A DNA stretch of 64,000 nucleotides from Deltaproteobacteria bacterium (GCA_007693595.1 REDI01000050.1:62001-126000), one strand, 5' to 3'. Shown: positions 53,444 to 62,710, counted from the first letter of the stretch. Numbers and translations: made by a program. Notes: generated from the letters alone by a model not told the origin.

Positions 53444-56158
53444 ATGCAGCTCTCGAGCTCCTTGACCTGCGACCCCGATAAGGTCCGCCACGACATCACC
53501 TTCGTCATGCAGTGCTTCCGTGAGGTGCTCGAAGAGAACGGCGAAGAGGGGCTCGCTGCCTCGTTGCCCTGGCTCGACGAGGCCCCCGCCCCGAGCACCG
53601 AGGTCGATCCCGTCAAGCTGAACCAGGCTTACTCCATCGCCTTTCAGCTCCTCACCCTGGTCGAAGAGAACGCGACCGTGCAGTACCGCCGCGAGCTGGA
53701 GCGGCAGGACGCGACCCGCTTCCTTTCTGGGGTCTGGAGCCAGGACCTCCTCGCCCTGAAGCGGGCGGGTCACTCAGGCGTTGCGGTGGCCACCAGGCTC
53801 GGTGGTGTGCGGATCGAGCCGGTGTTCACGGCCCACCCGACCGAGGCCAAGCGCTACACGGTCCTCGAGCAGCACCGGCATCTCTACAAGCTCCTCGTCC
53901 AGCTCGAGAACACGATGTGGACGCCGCACGAGACCTTCGCCCTTCGCGAGTCGCTCAAGACGGCGCTGGAGCGGCTGTGGCGAACGGGCGAGATCCAACT
54001 GGAGAAGCCCGAGGTCACCGACGAGGTCCAGCAGGTCCTCTACTACCTCCGCCACGTCTTCCCCAACGTGCTCCCGATCGTGGATCGCCGACTCGCCGAG
54101 GCGTGGATCGAGGCGGGCTATCCACCGGACCTGCTCCAGCGGATCGAGCACCTTCCCCGCTACACCTTCGGTACTTGGGTCGGAGGGGATCGCGACGGAC
54201 ACCCCCTCGTGACGGCAGAGATCACGGGCAGGACCCTCGCTCAGCTCCGGGCCCACGCCCTCGATCTGATCGAGGAAGCGCTCACGGCGCTCGCGCGAGG
54301 GTTGAGCCTCTCGGGGCTGACCCAGCCGGCCCCCGCCGCTCTCCGCGACCGGATCGCAACCCTCGCCCGCGATCTGGGGGATGCGGGTCGGGCGGCACAG
54401 AGCCGGAACCCCAAGGAGCCGCTTCGTCAGATCGTGAACCTGCTCTTGGCTCGTCTGCCCGATCGAGCCCCGCCTGACCAAGGCTTCCACGAGGCATCCG
54501 AGCTCCTCGCCGAGCTGCAGCTCATCTACGACAGCCTGGTCGAGATCGGCGCGCGACGCCTTGCCCAGGCCGATGTGTTTCCGGTTCAGCGCTTGGTGCG
54601 GACCTTCGGCTTTCATCTCGCGGTGCTCGACATTCGTCAGAACAGCGCCTTTCACGATCGGGCGATCGAGCAGCTCCTCCAGGCCAGCGGGGCAGCCAAG
54701 ACCGAGTTCTCGGCCTGGGATGAAGCGGAGCGCTGCGCCTTCCTCGACCGCGAGCTCCTCTCCGCGCGCCCCTTCGCACTGCCCGAACAGCCCCAGGGCC
54801 CCGAAGCGAGCGCGGTCGTGTCCTGCTTGCGGGTCGTTGCCCACGAGATCCGAGCCCACGGGACCGAGGGGCTTGGGGCCTTGATCGTCAGCATGACCCG
54901 GAGTCCCTCCGATCTTCTCGCGGTCTACTTGCTGGCGCGCGAGGCGGGCTTGCTCCAGCGGACCGACCGAGGCTTTGTCTGTCCCTTGCCGGTCGTGCCT
55001 CTCTTCGAGACCATCGAAGATCTGCAACGCAGCCCGCAGATCCTCGACGCCTTCCTCGCCCACCCCATCACCCAGCGCAGCCTACAGGCTCAGCGTCATC
55101 GCCACCCCGGTGAAGCGAGGGTGCAGCAGGTGATGATCGGCTACAGCGACAGCAACAAAGACGGCGGCGGCCTCGCCAGCTTGTGGCACCTGCATCGCGC
55201 GCAGCGGGCGCTCACGGCCGTCGGCGAGGCGCACGGGGTTCGGATCCGCTTCTTCCACGGTCGGGGCGGATCGATCAGCCGGGGCGGGGGGCCGACCCAT
55301 CGCTTCCTTCGAGCCTTGCCCAAGGGGACGCTCGGTGGCGACCTCCGGCTCACGGAGCAAGGCGAGGTCATCGCTCGCAAGTACGCCAACCGCCTCACCG
55401 CTGCCCACAGCCTCGAGCTGCTCGCCTCGGGTACCCTGCGGGCCAGCGTGCTCGAGGAACCTCCACCTGCCCCGGATCTCGAGGCTGTCCTCACCGCCCT
55501 CACCCAGCGCAGCCGCAGCGCCTATCAGAGCCTGCTCCAAGCCGAAGGTTTCGTGACCTTCTATCGGCAGATCACCCCCATCGATGCCATCGAGGCCAGC
55601 CGGATCGGCTCCCGTCCCGCGCGACGGACCGGCCAGCAAAGCCTGGCCGATCTTCGTGCGATTCCCTGGGTCTTCAGCTGGAGCCAGGCCCGCGTATTCC
55701 TCTCGGGCTGGTACGGTCTCGGCGCCGCGCTGCACGATCTGAGGTCCAACGACCCTACGTCCTTCTCCCGCCTCAAAGCCCATGCCTTCGACTGGCCCAT
55801 CCTCCACACCGCCTTGAGCAGCGCGGCGAGCGACGTCATGCTCGCGTGCCCAGCCATGATGCACCGCTATGCCTCCTTGGTCGAGGATCGAGCGCTCCGG
55901 GCTCCCTTCATGGGTCGGATCGCTGAAGAGCTCGATCGGACGAGGGATGTGCTCGAAGACATCTACGGAGGAACGCTCGAGACCCGCCGACCTCATGTGG
56001 CTGGGGCCCTGGCGGCTCGCCAACCCGCGCTGGAGCCCCTGCACGCCCAGCAGATCGAGCTCCTCCGTCGGTGGCGGCGGTCCGGCGACGAGGAGCTGGT
56101 CCCCCGCCTGCTGCTCACCGTCAACGCCATCGCCCACGGGATCGGCACGACGGGCTGA
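53444..56158 (+). CDS. ppc: Phosphoenolpyruvate carboxylase
   Basis: 904 residues, slightly longer than E. coli PPC (883). It adds bicarbonate to PEP to give oxaloacetate. The catalytic blocks are intact: FTAHPTEAKR (His131), the GYSDSNKDGG loop and FHGRGGSISRGGGP. ATG 53444 is the natural start, with AGGG 6 bases upstream. At the C-terminus the usual RNTG reads GTTG (Thr902 for the inhibitor-binding Asn881 of E. coli), and the Lys773 equivalent is Cys802; both bind the feedback inhibitor aspartate in E. coli, while the Arg832 equivalent remains. Sensitivity to aspartate is probably altered. Confidence 0.95.
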   Translation: MQLSSSLTCDPDKVRHDITFVMQCFREVLEENGEEGLAASLPWLDEAPAPSTEVDPVKLNQAYSIAFQLLTLVEENATVQYRRELERQDATRFLSGVWSQDLLALKRAGHSGVAVATRLGGVRIEPVFTAHPTEAKRYTVLEQHRHLYKLLVQLENTMWTPHETFALRESLKTALERLWRTGEIQLEKPEVTDEVQQVLYYLRHVFPNVLPIVDRRLAEAWIEAGYPPDLLQRIEHLPRYTFGTWVGGDRDGHPLVTAEITGRTLAQLRAHALDLIEEALTALARGLSLSGLTQPAPAALRDRIATLARDLGDAGRAAQSRNPKEPLRQIVNLLLARLPDRAPPDQGFHEASELLAELQLIYDSLVEIGARRLAQADVFPVQRLVRTFGFHLAVLDIRQNSAFHDRAIEQLLQASGAAKTEFSAWDEAERCAFLDRELLSARPFALPEQPQGPEASAVVSCLRVVAHEIRAHGTEGLGALIVSMTRSPSDLLAVYLLAREAGLLQRTDRGFVCPLPVVPLFETIEDLQRSPQILDAFLAHPITQRSLQAQRHRHPGEARVQQVMIGYSDSNKDGGGLASLWHLHRAQRALTAVGEAHGVRIRFFHGRGGSISRGGGPTHRFLRALPKGTLGGDLRLTEQGEVIARKYANRLTAAHSLELLASGTLRASVLEEPPPAPDLEAVLTALTQRSRSAYQSLLQAEGFVTFYRQITPIDAIEASRIGSRPARRTGQQSLADLRAIPWVFSWSQARVFLSGWYGLGAALHDLRSNDPTSFSRLKAHAFDWPILHTALSSAASDVMLACPAMMHRYASLVEDRALRAPFMGRIAEELDRTRDVLEDIYGGTLETRRPHVAGALAARQPALEPLHAQQIELLRRWRRSGDEELVPRLLLTVNAIAHGIGTTG

Positions 56159-56177
56159 GGCGGGGCTCCGTCTCTCC

Positions 56178-56203
56178 GGTCCCGCGCCCCTCGACGCGGG
56201 ACC
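56178..56203. terminator. Perfect 9-bp hairpin after ppc
   Basis: GGTCCCGCG pairs with CGCGGGACC with an 8-base loop, 20 bases after the ppc stop and 130 bases before the end of the convergent ankyrin gene. The stem is strong; no T tract follows. Confidence 0.55.
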
Positions 56204-56333
56204 CTCTCGTCCCGACTCCACGGTCGATGGCTGCGAGCCGGCGAAATGGTGACGGATCATGGTCGTGTACCAGGCTCGCTTGGATGGTGGCCTACGGACC
56301 CGTCGAACCAGGAACGTCGAAGGATCTCTTGCT

Positions 56334-57650
56334 CTAGTCAGGAAACTTAGAGCGAAGGTAGGTGATGGTCGCGCTGGAGGCGCCTTGCTTCTGTGCGACG
56401 GCGACGGGTCCTCCCTGATGGCTGAAGGTCGCTCCTCCTTCCACGAGGAGGAGGATCGTCGCGAGATCATCGCGGCGGATGGCGCCTTCGAGGACGTGCG
56501 ATCCGCTCCGATCGACGGCGTTGACATTGGCTCCGAGCTCCATCAAGACCTCGATCGACTCGGTCCGCCCCAGGAAGGCGGCGGTGTGTAGGGCGGTCTT
56601 ACCGAATCGGTCTTGATGATCGGGATCTGCCCCCCGCGAGGCCAGGAGCCGCAGGGCCTCGGTGTGCTCGGCCATGGCGGCTTCCCAGAGGGCGCTCTGC
56701 TGGCGGCTGTCGACCCCATCGATCGCAGCGCCCCGGTCGAGCAGGAGCTCGATCATCTGAGGATCCCCGTTTTTGGCTGCGAGGTGGAGGATGGGGGTGC
56801 GATGGCGGGTCTGGGCGTTGGCGCTCAGGCCTGCGTCGAGGAGTAAGCGGAGAGCCTCGGCGTCCTTCACGACTCGGTCGAGCTCTAGGTCGTCGAGGGG
56901 GGGGCTGTAGCGGAGCAGGCGCTCCAGGGCGTTGTGGTCCTGCGCGCGGAGCGCGGGTCCGAGGTTGATCGTACTCGGGTCGGCTCCGTTATCGAGGAGT
57001 AGGAGGATGACCTGGAGGTCTTGGCCCTGGCCGAGATCAGCGAGGCTGGCGTCGGCTCCTCGCTCGAGCAGCGCGCGCGCCGCCGCGGGCTGGCCAAGGC
57101 GCAGGGCGACGTCCAGCGGCACCTTGTCTTGGGCGTCCGGGCCGTTGGGGGCGTCGGGGTGAGCGCCTCGATCGATCAGCCCTCGGAGGAGCCTCACATC
57201 ACCGCGTCGAACGGCGGTGCTCAGCGGCGTCTCGCGCCAGGTCCTGGTGCGGTAGGGGTGGTTGACGAAGTCTCGCACGATCGGGATCTGGGCCCGGAGC
57301 TTCTTGGTGGTGACCGAGACCTCGCAGGGGCAGTTGATGTCGATCTTCTCGGCGTGAGCGGCGAGCACGGAGGTGCTCGCTCCGCTGTCGTGAAAGGTGG
57401 TGCAGAAGGCAGTGGTCGCCTCGGATCGGCAGTCTTTGGCGCCGGGAAAGGGACCGGCGGGGGTCGCCTCGATGGGGGGGGTCGAGGGCTCGGGCCGGGG
57501 AGGGCGATCCTGCTGAGTCTGGGACGCGGCCGAAGGGACAGGAGCCTGGGTGGCGGAGGGTGGCGGAGGGCTGGGTAGCCCTGCACATCCGAGCCAGAGG
57601 GCGAGTCCAAGAGCCCAGAGACCTGGCGCGTAGGAGGGGGCGTTCTGCAC
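56334..57650 (-). CDS. Ankyrin-repeat lipoprotein
   Basis: 438 residues from GTG 57650 (GGAG 8 bases upstream), giving a signal with lipobox ALWLGC. A Pro-rich stretch (about 24-65) is followed by a Cys-bearing segment (AFCTTFHDSG, INCPCEVSV) and then about seven ankyrin repeats (about 135-425), with clear units such as ETPLSTAVRRGDVRLLRGLI, HLAAKNGDPQMIELLLDRG and KTALHTAAFLGRTESIEVL. It is likely a periplasmic or surface-anchored binding protein. The open frame continues upstream of 57650, but that part overlaps the preceding gene's end and is not signal-like. Confidence 0.84.
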   Translation of the reverse strand: MQNAPSYAPGLWALGLALWLGCAGLPSPPPPSATQAPVPSAASQTQQDRPPRPEPSTPPIEATPAGPFPGAKDCRSEATTAFCTTFHDSGASTSVLAAHAEKIDINCPCEVSVTTKKLRAQIPIVRDFVNHPYRTRTWRETPLSTAVRRGDVRLLRGLIDRGAHPDAPNGPDAQDKVPLDVALRLGQPAAARALLERGADASLADLGQGQDLQVILLLLDNGADPSTINLGPALRAQDHNALERLLRYSPPLDDLELDRVVKDAEALRLLLDAGLSANAQTRHRTPILHLAAKNGDPQMIELLLDRGAAIDGVDSRQQSALWEAAMAEHTEALRLLASRGADPDHQDRFGKTALHTAAFLGRTESIEVLMELGANVNAVDRSGSHVLEGAIRRDDLATILLLVEGGATFSHQGGPVAVAQKQGASSATITYLRSKFPD

Positions 57651-57699
57651 GAGGGACGCTCCATGGTTGATCCATCGTACCGCAGGTGAGTCGGACGCT

Positions 57700-59085
57700 C
57701 TAGGTGGAGGTGGCCTCTCCCTCGGCAAGGGCCAGGCTTCGTCTCTCGCTCCATCGCTGGATGCCATGCAGGGCCAACACCACGATCGCTGGCAGGAGCA
57801 GGTTCATGTGCCGAGGTTGATACTGAAAGAGGCCAATCAGGAGCACTTGAGCAACGAGGAGAACTGCGCTCCACCGAGCGAAGGCAAAGGCGCGGCCACG
57901 CAGGGCTGACCACGCGCCGAACCAGGCGAGCAGCAGCAGGGGCGTTCCCAGGACCAGGCGCCCGATCACCTCGTAGGCGAGCCCGGTCACCTGCCAGGGG
58001 TGCGTGCGAAGGACCGTCGGGTCGCGGTCGGCGATGCTGCGCTTGAGCGATGCGCGCCCCTCGCGGTGCGCATCTTGGGAGATCCAGACGGGGTTCGCCG
58101 TACCCACGTAGAGCCCGCCTACAGCGGCCGAGGCAGCGTTGAAGATCACCTTCGCGACGAAGGCCGGGGGATGATCGAGGATCCTCTCGGAGGTCGCTCT
58201 CCACAGGGCAGCGTTACCCGTCGGACTGTAAGGGGGCTGGCCCGTGCGGGCCTGAGCCTCGTACCGAGCGGTCTCGTCGTTGGCGACCAGTGACCAAGGA
58301 TTGTTCGGGAGCTGGCCCAGCGACAGGTAGGCTACCATGCCGCCGTTGCTCGGCGAGGCGTGCCAGGTGCCGGTGCCGACGCGCATCGTGAGGTGCCAGG
58401 GCAGGATCAACAGGATCGCGACCCCACCGGCCAGGAGCAGTCCGGCGCCGCGACGTCGCAGCGAGGCCAGAGGCCAGGCCCCTGCGATCAAGGCGACCAA
58501 CAGCAGCACCAGGCTCTCGGTCCGAAGGTGGGCCGCGATGGCGAAGAGCGCGCCGGCTCCCCCCCACCACCACAGCCGACGCCAGCCCCCCCGATGGGGG
58601 GGGCTCCTGGACACCGCGCGATCCAGGCTGAGCAGGGCGGCCAAGATCGCCAAGGCCGTCCAGAACGCGGGCTGGGCCGTCACGGCGAGGGCGATCCAGG
58701 GCACCGCCCCAAGACCGAAGACCGCGCGAACGATCCCCTCAGGCAGCGTGAACCGCGGAGCGGTCCAACGATGCAGCCCCCACCAGCTCAGCGCGGCTGC
58801 GACCACTTGCCCGATCACCAAGACCGCAGGATGGTCTTGCACCAAGGTCAGTAGGAGCGCGTACCCCCATGGAGGATACGTGAGGATCTCACGGGGCTCC
58901 CCCCAGAGCATCCACCGCGCGAGCGGGCGGTGGTGGATCTCGAGGATGGTCGCCTCGACCAAGTTCCCCCCGTCGATCAGCCAGAGCGCGAGACCCAGCG
59001 CGGCGTAGCCGAGCAGGGTCGGCACGCCGGGGCGCCTCGGAGCGGGGTCGGGTGCCCGCGAAGTCTGGGGGGGCACCGCGCTCAT
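57700..59085 (-). CDS. Polytopic membrane protein, possible glycosyltransferase of the PMT/ArnT-like type
   Basis: 461 residues with about ten membrane helices (from PTLLGYAALGLALWLI to AIVVLALHGIQRW). The layout of helices, a long loop near the first third (EIHHRPLARWMLWGEPREI) and the Arg-rich cytoplasmic loops resembles GT-C family glycosyltransferases, but the EHPP/DE signatures of that class are not evident, so the assignment is weak. ATG 59085 overlaps the stop of the short gene before it (ATGA). Confidence 0.68.
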   Translation of the reverse strand: MSAVPPQTSRAPDPAPRRPGVPTLLGYAALGLALWLIDGGNLVEATILEIHHRPLARWMLWGEPREILTYPPWGYALLLTLVQDHPAVLVIGQVVAAALSWWGLHRWTAPRFTLPEGIVRAVFGLGAVPWIALAVTAQPAFWTALAILAALLSLDRAVSRSPPHRGGWRRLWWWGGAGALFAIAAHLRTESLVLLLVALIAGAWPLASLRRRGAGLLLAGGVAILLILPWHLTMRVGTGTWHASPSNGGMVAYLSLGQLPNNPWSLVANDETARYEAQARTGQPPYSPTGNAALWRATSERILDHPPAFVAKVIFNAASAAVGGLYVGTANPVWISQDAHREGRASLKRSIADRDPTVLRTHPWQVTGLAYEVIGRLVLGTPLLLLAWFGAWSALRGRAFAFARWSAVLLVAQVLLIGLFQYQPRHMNLLLPAIVVLALHGIQRWSERRSLALAEGEATST

Positions 59086-59426
59086 CGCCACCAGCTACTC
59101 GTCAGGAAGTCCGTGCTGGCGGCGGCCCCGAAGTGTAGGAGCACCGTCGGCCCGATCGACCGCCCGGAGCGCGCGAGCTTACCGATCACGATCCCCGCGA
59201 GGTGGGAGTAGCCGAAGGCGGCGAGCCTCTGATTGGACGGCGCGATGCTCTTGGAGATCGCGGGGAAGGGAGTGGCGAGGTGCTGGGGGCGCCCGTGGTA
59301 GAGGTAGAGGATCCTCGCCACGCAGGCGGTGAAGACCACCCCCACGGTGTCGTCGTCGAAGTCTGGAAAGAGCCTTCGATACCACCCGAGCGGGTTCAGC
59401 AAGTGGTATGGGGTGGTCTCGACCAC
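59082..59426 (-). CDS. Short conserved-looking gene of unknown function coupled to the membrane protein
   Basis: 114 residues from GTG 59426, with GGAGGGG 6 bases upstream. No signal. Two weakly hydrophobic stretches (about 28-42 and 74-80) and a basic middle. The ATGA overlap with the next gene and a good ribosome-binding site argue that it is real, though nothing in it is recognisable. It is divergent from the DUF1990 gene. Confidence 0.55.
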   Translation of the reverse strand: MVETTPYHLLNPLGWYRRLFPDFDDDTVGVVFTACVARILYLYHGRPQHLATPFPAISKSIAPSNQRLAAFGYSHLAGIVIGKLARSGRSIGPTVLLHFGAAASTDFLTSSWWR

Positions 59427-59531
59427 GCAACCCCTCCGTGCACCGGAGCGCCCAGGTAACCCCTCGCACGCTTTGACGCCTCGAAGCCATCGCGAGCTGC
59501 GCTAAGGTAAGAGCATGGATAAGGGCCAGTC

Positions 59532-60164
59532 ATGAAGGAACCGCTCGCTCCGCCGACCGCTCCGGTCCTCAGGCTGACCCGCCCCACCTCCGCGCACGTC
59601 GCAGGGCTGGTGGGCGCGAGCCACAACCTCCCCTTCAGCTACCCTCACCCTGGTGGCACCAAGGGCCCCCCCCCGCCGGGCTTCCTATCCGACCGCCAAG
59701 AGCAGGTGGTCGGGCGTGGCCGCGCCGACTTCAAGGCGCTGGTCGAGGCGATCTGTCGCTGGGAGATGTTCGATCTGTCCTGGGTGCACCTCCACGACCC
59801 CGAGGCCCCGCTCGTCGAGGGGCAGGTCGTCGCCTTCTCGTCCTGGCAGCTCGGGCTCTGGGTGATCAACCTCTGCCGCATCGTCTACCTCGTCGATGAA
59901 CAAGACGCGCACGGGGCTCGATTCGGCTTCGCCTATGGCACCCTGCCCGGTCACGCCGTCTCGGGCGAAGAGCTCTTCGAGGCTTCGTTCCATGCAGGAT
60001 CCGGCGAGGTCCGCTTCGCCGTGGCCAAGTTCTCGCGCCCGATCCATCCCCTGGTGCGTCTCGCGGGCCCCGTGGGCAGGGCGGTCCAGGATCGCTTCTC
60101 GCGCCAAGCCATCGCCCGGGTCGCGGCCTCGGTCGAGCGCGCCCGCTGCCAGGAGATCCCATGA
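59532..60164 (+). CDS. DUF1990 family protein
   Basis: 210 residues. Family features are visible: the G-rich start of the body (PGGTKGPPPPGFLSD), a block of Trp and hydrophobic residues around WEMFDLSWVHLH, then FGFAYGTLPGHAVSGEELFEASF and the FSRPIHPLVRLAGPVGRAVQDRFSRQ end. Function is not established; the shape suggests a START-like or lipid-binding fold. ATG 59532 is preceded by AAGGG. It overlaps the SDR gene by ATGA, a pairing worth noting. Confidence 0.85.
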   Translation: MKEPLAPPTAPVLRLTRPTSAHVAGLVGASHNLPFSYPHPGGTKGPPPPGFLSDRQEQVVGRGRADFKALVEAICRWEMFDLSWVHLHDPEAPLVEGQVVAFSSWQLGLWVINLCRIVYLVDEQDAHGARFGFAYGTLPGHAVSGEELFEASFHAGSGEVRFAVAKFSRPIHPLVRLAGPVGRAVQDRFSRQAIARVAASVERARCQEIP

Positions 60165-61126
60165 GCCAGAGTCCGATCGTCATCGCTGGGGCCTCGGGCT
60201 TCGTGGGGCAGCACCTCGTCCAGGCGCTCCGTGAACAGGGCCGTGGGGTCCGCTGCGGCACGCGCGACCCCGATCGCGCCGCACGCCGCGAGCCCGACCA
60301 GGACTGGGTGCGCCTCGATCTCGAGGATCCCGGTTCCCTGAACGGGGCCTTGCGGGGCGCCGAGGTCCTCGTCTACCTGGTCCACAGCCTTGGGGCTGGT
60401 CACAGCGATGATCTCCTCGAACACGAAGCCGCCTTGGCGGAGCGGGTCCGAGGCGCCGCCGCCCAGGCCGGGCTTCGCCGAATCGTCTACTTGGGGGGGC
60501 CCGCCCCAGATGGACCGCTCTCGCCCCATCTCCAAGCCCGACGCAAGACCGGCGAGATCCTTCGTCGGGGCCCCACCTCCACCCTCGAGCTCCGGGCGAG
60601 CATGATCATCGGCTACGGCAGCGAGAGCTGGCGGATCTGTCGCGACCTCGCCTTTCGGCTGCCGATCATGGTCGCCCCCAAGTGGCTCAAGAGCCGCACC
60701 CAGCCCATCGGCATCGATGATGTCGTCACCGCCCTCCTCGGCGCGATCGACGATCCCATGACCCAGAGCGCCGCCTTCGATCTCCCCGGTCCCGAGACCC
60801 TCGACGCCGCTCAGATCCTTCGCAGGATCGCTTCCCATGCTGGCTTTCGTCCCGTCATGTTCCCGGTTCCGCTGCTCACACCGCGCCTCTCCAGCTTGTG
60901 GCTTCAGTTCGTCACCGAGGCGGACTACGCCCTCGCGCGGCAGCTGGTCGATGGTTTCGTCGGGGATCTGCTCTGCGAGGAGCCTGGCTACTGGGCTCGG
61001 CTACCCCAGGCGGAGCGCGTGCCCTTCGACGAGGCCGTGCGTCGCGCGTTGGTCCAGGAGCCGCCCGCCCAGGGGGTCATGGGAATGGTCGAGGGGCTCG
61101 CTCGTCGGATCGGACGCGGGGCCTGA
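60161..61126 (+). CDS. Atypical short-chain dehydrogenase (NAD(P)-binding, NmrA/SDR type)
   Basis: 321 residues. The Rossmann motif IVIAGASGFVGQHL is at the start, with RDPDRA-type Arg after strand 2 and LDLEDPGSL later. The Tyr-x3-Lys dyad of classical SDRs is not obvious; the protein fits the atypical SDR groups that bind NAD(P) with unknown substrate. A C-terminal helical part (about 235-320) is typical. ATGA overlap with the DUF1990 gene predicts a common pathway. Confidence 0.84.
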   Translation: MSQSPIVIAGASGFVGQHLVQALREQGRGVRCGTRDPDRAARREPDQDWVRLDLEDPGSLNGALRGAEVLVYLVHSLGAGHSDDLLEHEAALAERVRGAAAQAGLRRIVYLGGPAPDGPLSPHLQARRKTGEILRRGPTSTLELRASMIIGYGSESWRICRDLAFRLPIMVAPKWLKSRTQPIGIDDVVTALLGAIDDPMTQSAAFDLPGPETLDAAQILRRIASHAGFRPVMFPVPLLTPRLSSLWLQFVTEADYALARQLVDGFVGDLLCEEPGYWARLPQAERVPFDEAVRRALVQEPPAQGVMGMVEGLARRIGRGA

Positions 61127-61186
61127 GTGGGCGAGCGAGGCCTGGGTCGACCCGCGCGGGCCGAGGCACCCCGATGGGCGGAGGAC

Positions 61187-61810
61187 CTAGAGATCGGGGA
61201 GGGGGCCGACGCCGTGGCGGACCACTTGAGGCGCGTCGCCGGTCAGGTCGAGCACGGTCGTCTCGGTGCCGGGCACCGGCTCTCCCAGATCGAGCACGAG
61301 ATCGAGGGCGTGCCCGAAGATCTCGACGATCTCGTAGCCCATGGTCGGGAGCTGATCGTCGGGACCTCGGGGTACGGTCGTCACCACAATCGGGCCACCG
61401 AAGCGGTCGACGACCAGGGTCGCGAGGGCGGTATCGGGCACGCGAACGCCGACGACCTTGCGCTTGGTCTTGAGGACCCGCGGCAGCTCGGGGCCCGCCG
61501 GGAGCAGCACGGTGTACGGACCTGGCCACAGCCGATTGAGCAGGCGATAGGCCCCCCCGTCGATCGAGGCCATGCCCGAGGCCATCGAGATGCTGCTGCA
61601 GAGCAAGGCATAGGGGCGGTCTGCGTCGCGATGGGGCTTGAGGCGACTGAGCCGCTGGTTCGCCCTCTTGGAGGAGGGATCGACAGCGAAAGCCCAGCTA
61701 GTTCCTGTAGATAGCGCGATCACTCCGTCTCGTCGCAGCAGGTCGACGGTCTGGTCGAGGTGGCGCTCGTTGGGAGGGTCTTGCCAGGTGTAGAGATGCT
61801 CAGCGTTCAT
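61187..61810 (-). CDS. yciO: YciO/TsaC (Sua5) family protein
   Basis: 207 residues from ATG 61810, nearly the length of E. coli YciO (206). The YrdC fold is seen in LRRDGVIALSTGTSWAFAVD, the RPYALLCSS region, RLWPGPYTVLLPA, VGVRVPD and DAPQVVRHGVG. YciO is a paralogue of TsaC, which makes the threonylcarbamoyl-AMP used for t6A. TsaE is also in this window, so this may be the TsaC here or a YciO with poor activity; the short form favours YciO. A GTG at 61849 is a possible longer start. Confidence 0.85.
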   Translation of the reverse strand: MNAEHLYTWQDPPNERHLDQTVDLLRRDGVIALSTGTSWAFAVDPSSKRANQRLSRLKPHRDADRPYALLCSSISMASGMASIDGGAYRLLNRLWPGPYTVLLPAGPELPRVLKTKRKVVGVRVPDTALATLVVDRFGGPIVVTTVPRGPDDQLPTMGYEIVEIFGHALDLVLDLGEPVPGTETTVLDLTGDAPQVVRHGVGPLPDL

Positions 61811-61906
61811 CAGCACGGGTCCGGTAGGAGGTGCAGGCCGTCTTACCACAGGGCGTGGGCATGAGGTACAGGCTCGCGCGTTCGTGTGTGCTTCAGCCTG
61901 CGAGCG

Positions 61907-62710
61907 CTACGGCGGGGTGCCGAACAGCGCGGTGTAGTTCTCGGCCAGCCGCTCTCTTACGAGGGGCAAGGGCTCCCGCCAGGTCTGCGCGATGAACGCG
62001 GCCGTACCGGCGACGTTGGCCGGCTCGTTCAGCTCCCCGCGCTCAGGGCCCAGGTAGGGGCAGTCGGTCTCAAGCAGGATCTTGTCGCGGGGCAGGGTCT
62101 CTACCATGCGCTGGAAGCTCTGAGAGCGGGCGACATTGGCGGGGATCGAGAGCCAGTGACCGGCCTCGGCGATCTGCCGGGCCAGCTTCACCTTGCCGCC
62201 GAAACAGTGCCAGTCGACCCTCTTGGCGCCTTCTTCGAGCAGGATCTCGAGCGCGCGCCGCTCTCGCTTTCGGGTGTGAAGGATCATGGCCTTGTCGGCC
62301 TCGATCGCCAGTCGGACCAGAGCCCGGAAGTGGCGCTCCTGCTTACCCCAGAGCTCCTCGGGGACCCAGTAGCCATCGAGGCCGATCTCGCCGATGGCGA
62401 AGGCCTGATCGACGTGTCTGACCACCCACTCGACCGCCTCCTCGCCAGGGAGGAGCTCGGCCTCGTCGCGGGGGTAGTCGATGCCCAGGGCGACCATCTC
62501 GGGGAGGATGGCATCGACGGGGTACAGGCCCAGGGCGGGTCGGACTTGGGGGGCGCGCCGCGCCAGCTCCAGGACCGCCAGGTTGTCGGCCGGGTTCAGG
62601 CCATTACTGACGATCGAGGTGACCCCAGCGGCGCCGGCGCGCGCGAGCAGCTCGGCCTCGCGCGCGCGCAGCTCGGGGTGGGTGAGGTGGGCGTGGACAT
62701 CGAAGAGCAT
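61907..62710 (-). CDS. tatD: TatD family metal-dependent hydrolase (DNase)
   Basis: 267 residues. TatD is a 3'-5' exonuclease acting on DNA and RNA. Metal ligands are in FDVHAHLTH, IGEIGLDGYW, MILHTRKRERRALEIL, VDWHCFGG and LETDCPYLGP. It is slightly longer than average in the middle (a YPRDEAELLPGEEAVEWVV insertion). The gene is downstream of the divergent VC0807-like gene. No good Shine-Dalgarno sequence precedes the ATG. Confidence 0.93.
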   Translation of the reverse strand: MLFDVHAHLTHPELRAREAELLARAGAAGVTSIVSNGLNPADNLAVLELARRAPQVRPALGLYPVDAILPEMVALGIDYPRDEAELLPGEEAVEWVVRHVDQAFAIGEIGLDGYWVPEELWGKQERHFRALVRLAIEADKAMILHTRKRERRALEILLEEGAKRVDWHCFGGKVKLARQIAEAGHWLSIPANVARSQSFQRMVETLPRDKILLETDCPYLGPERGELNEPANVAGTAAFIAQTWREPLPLVRERLAENYTALFGTPP

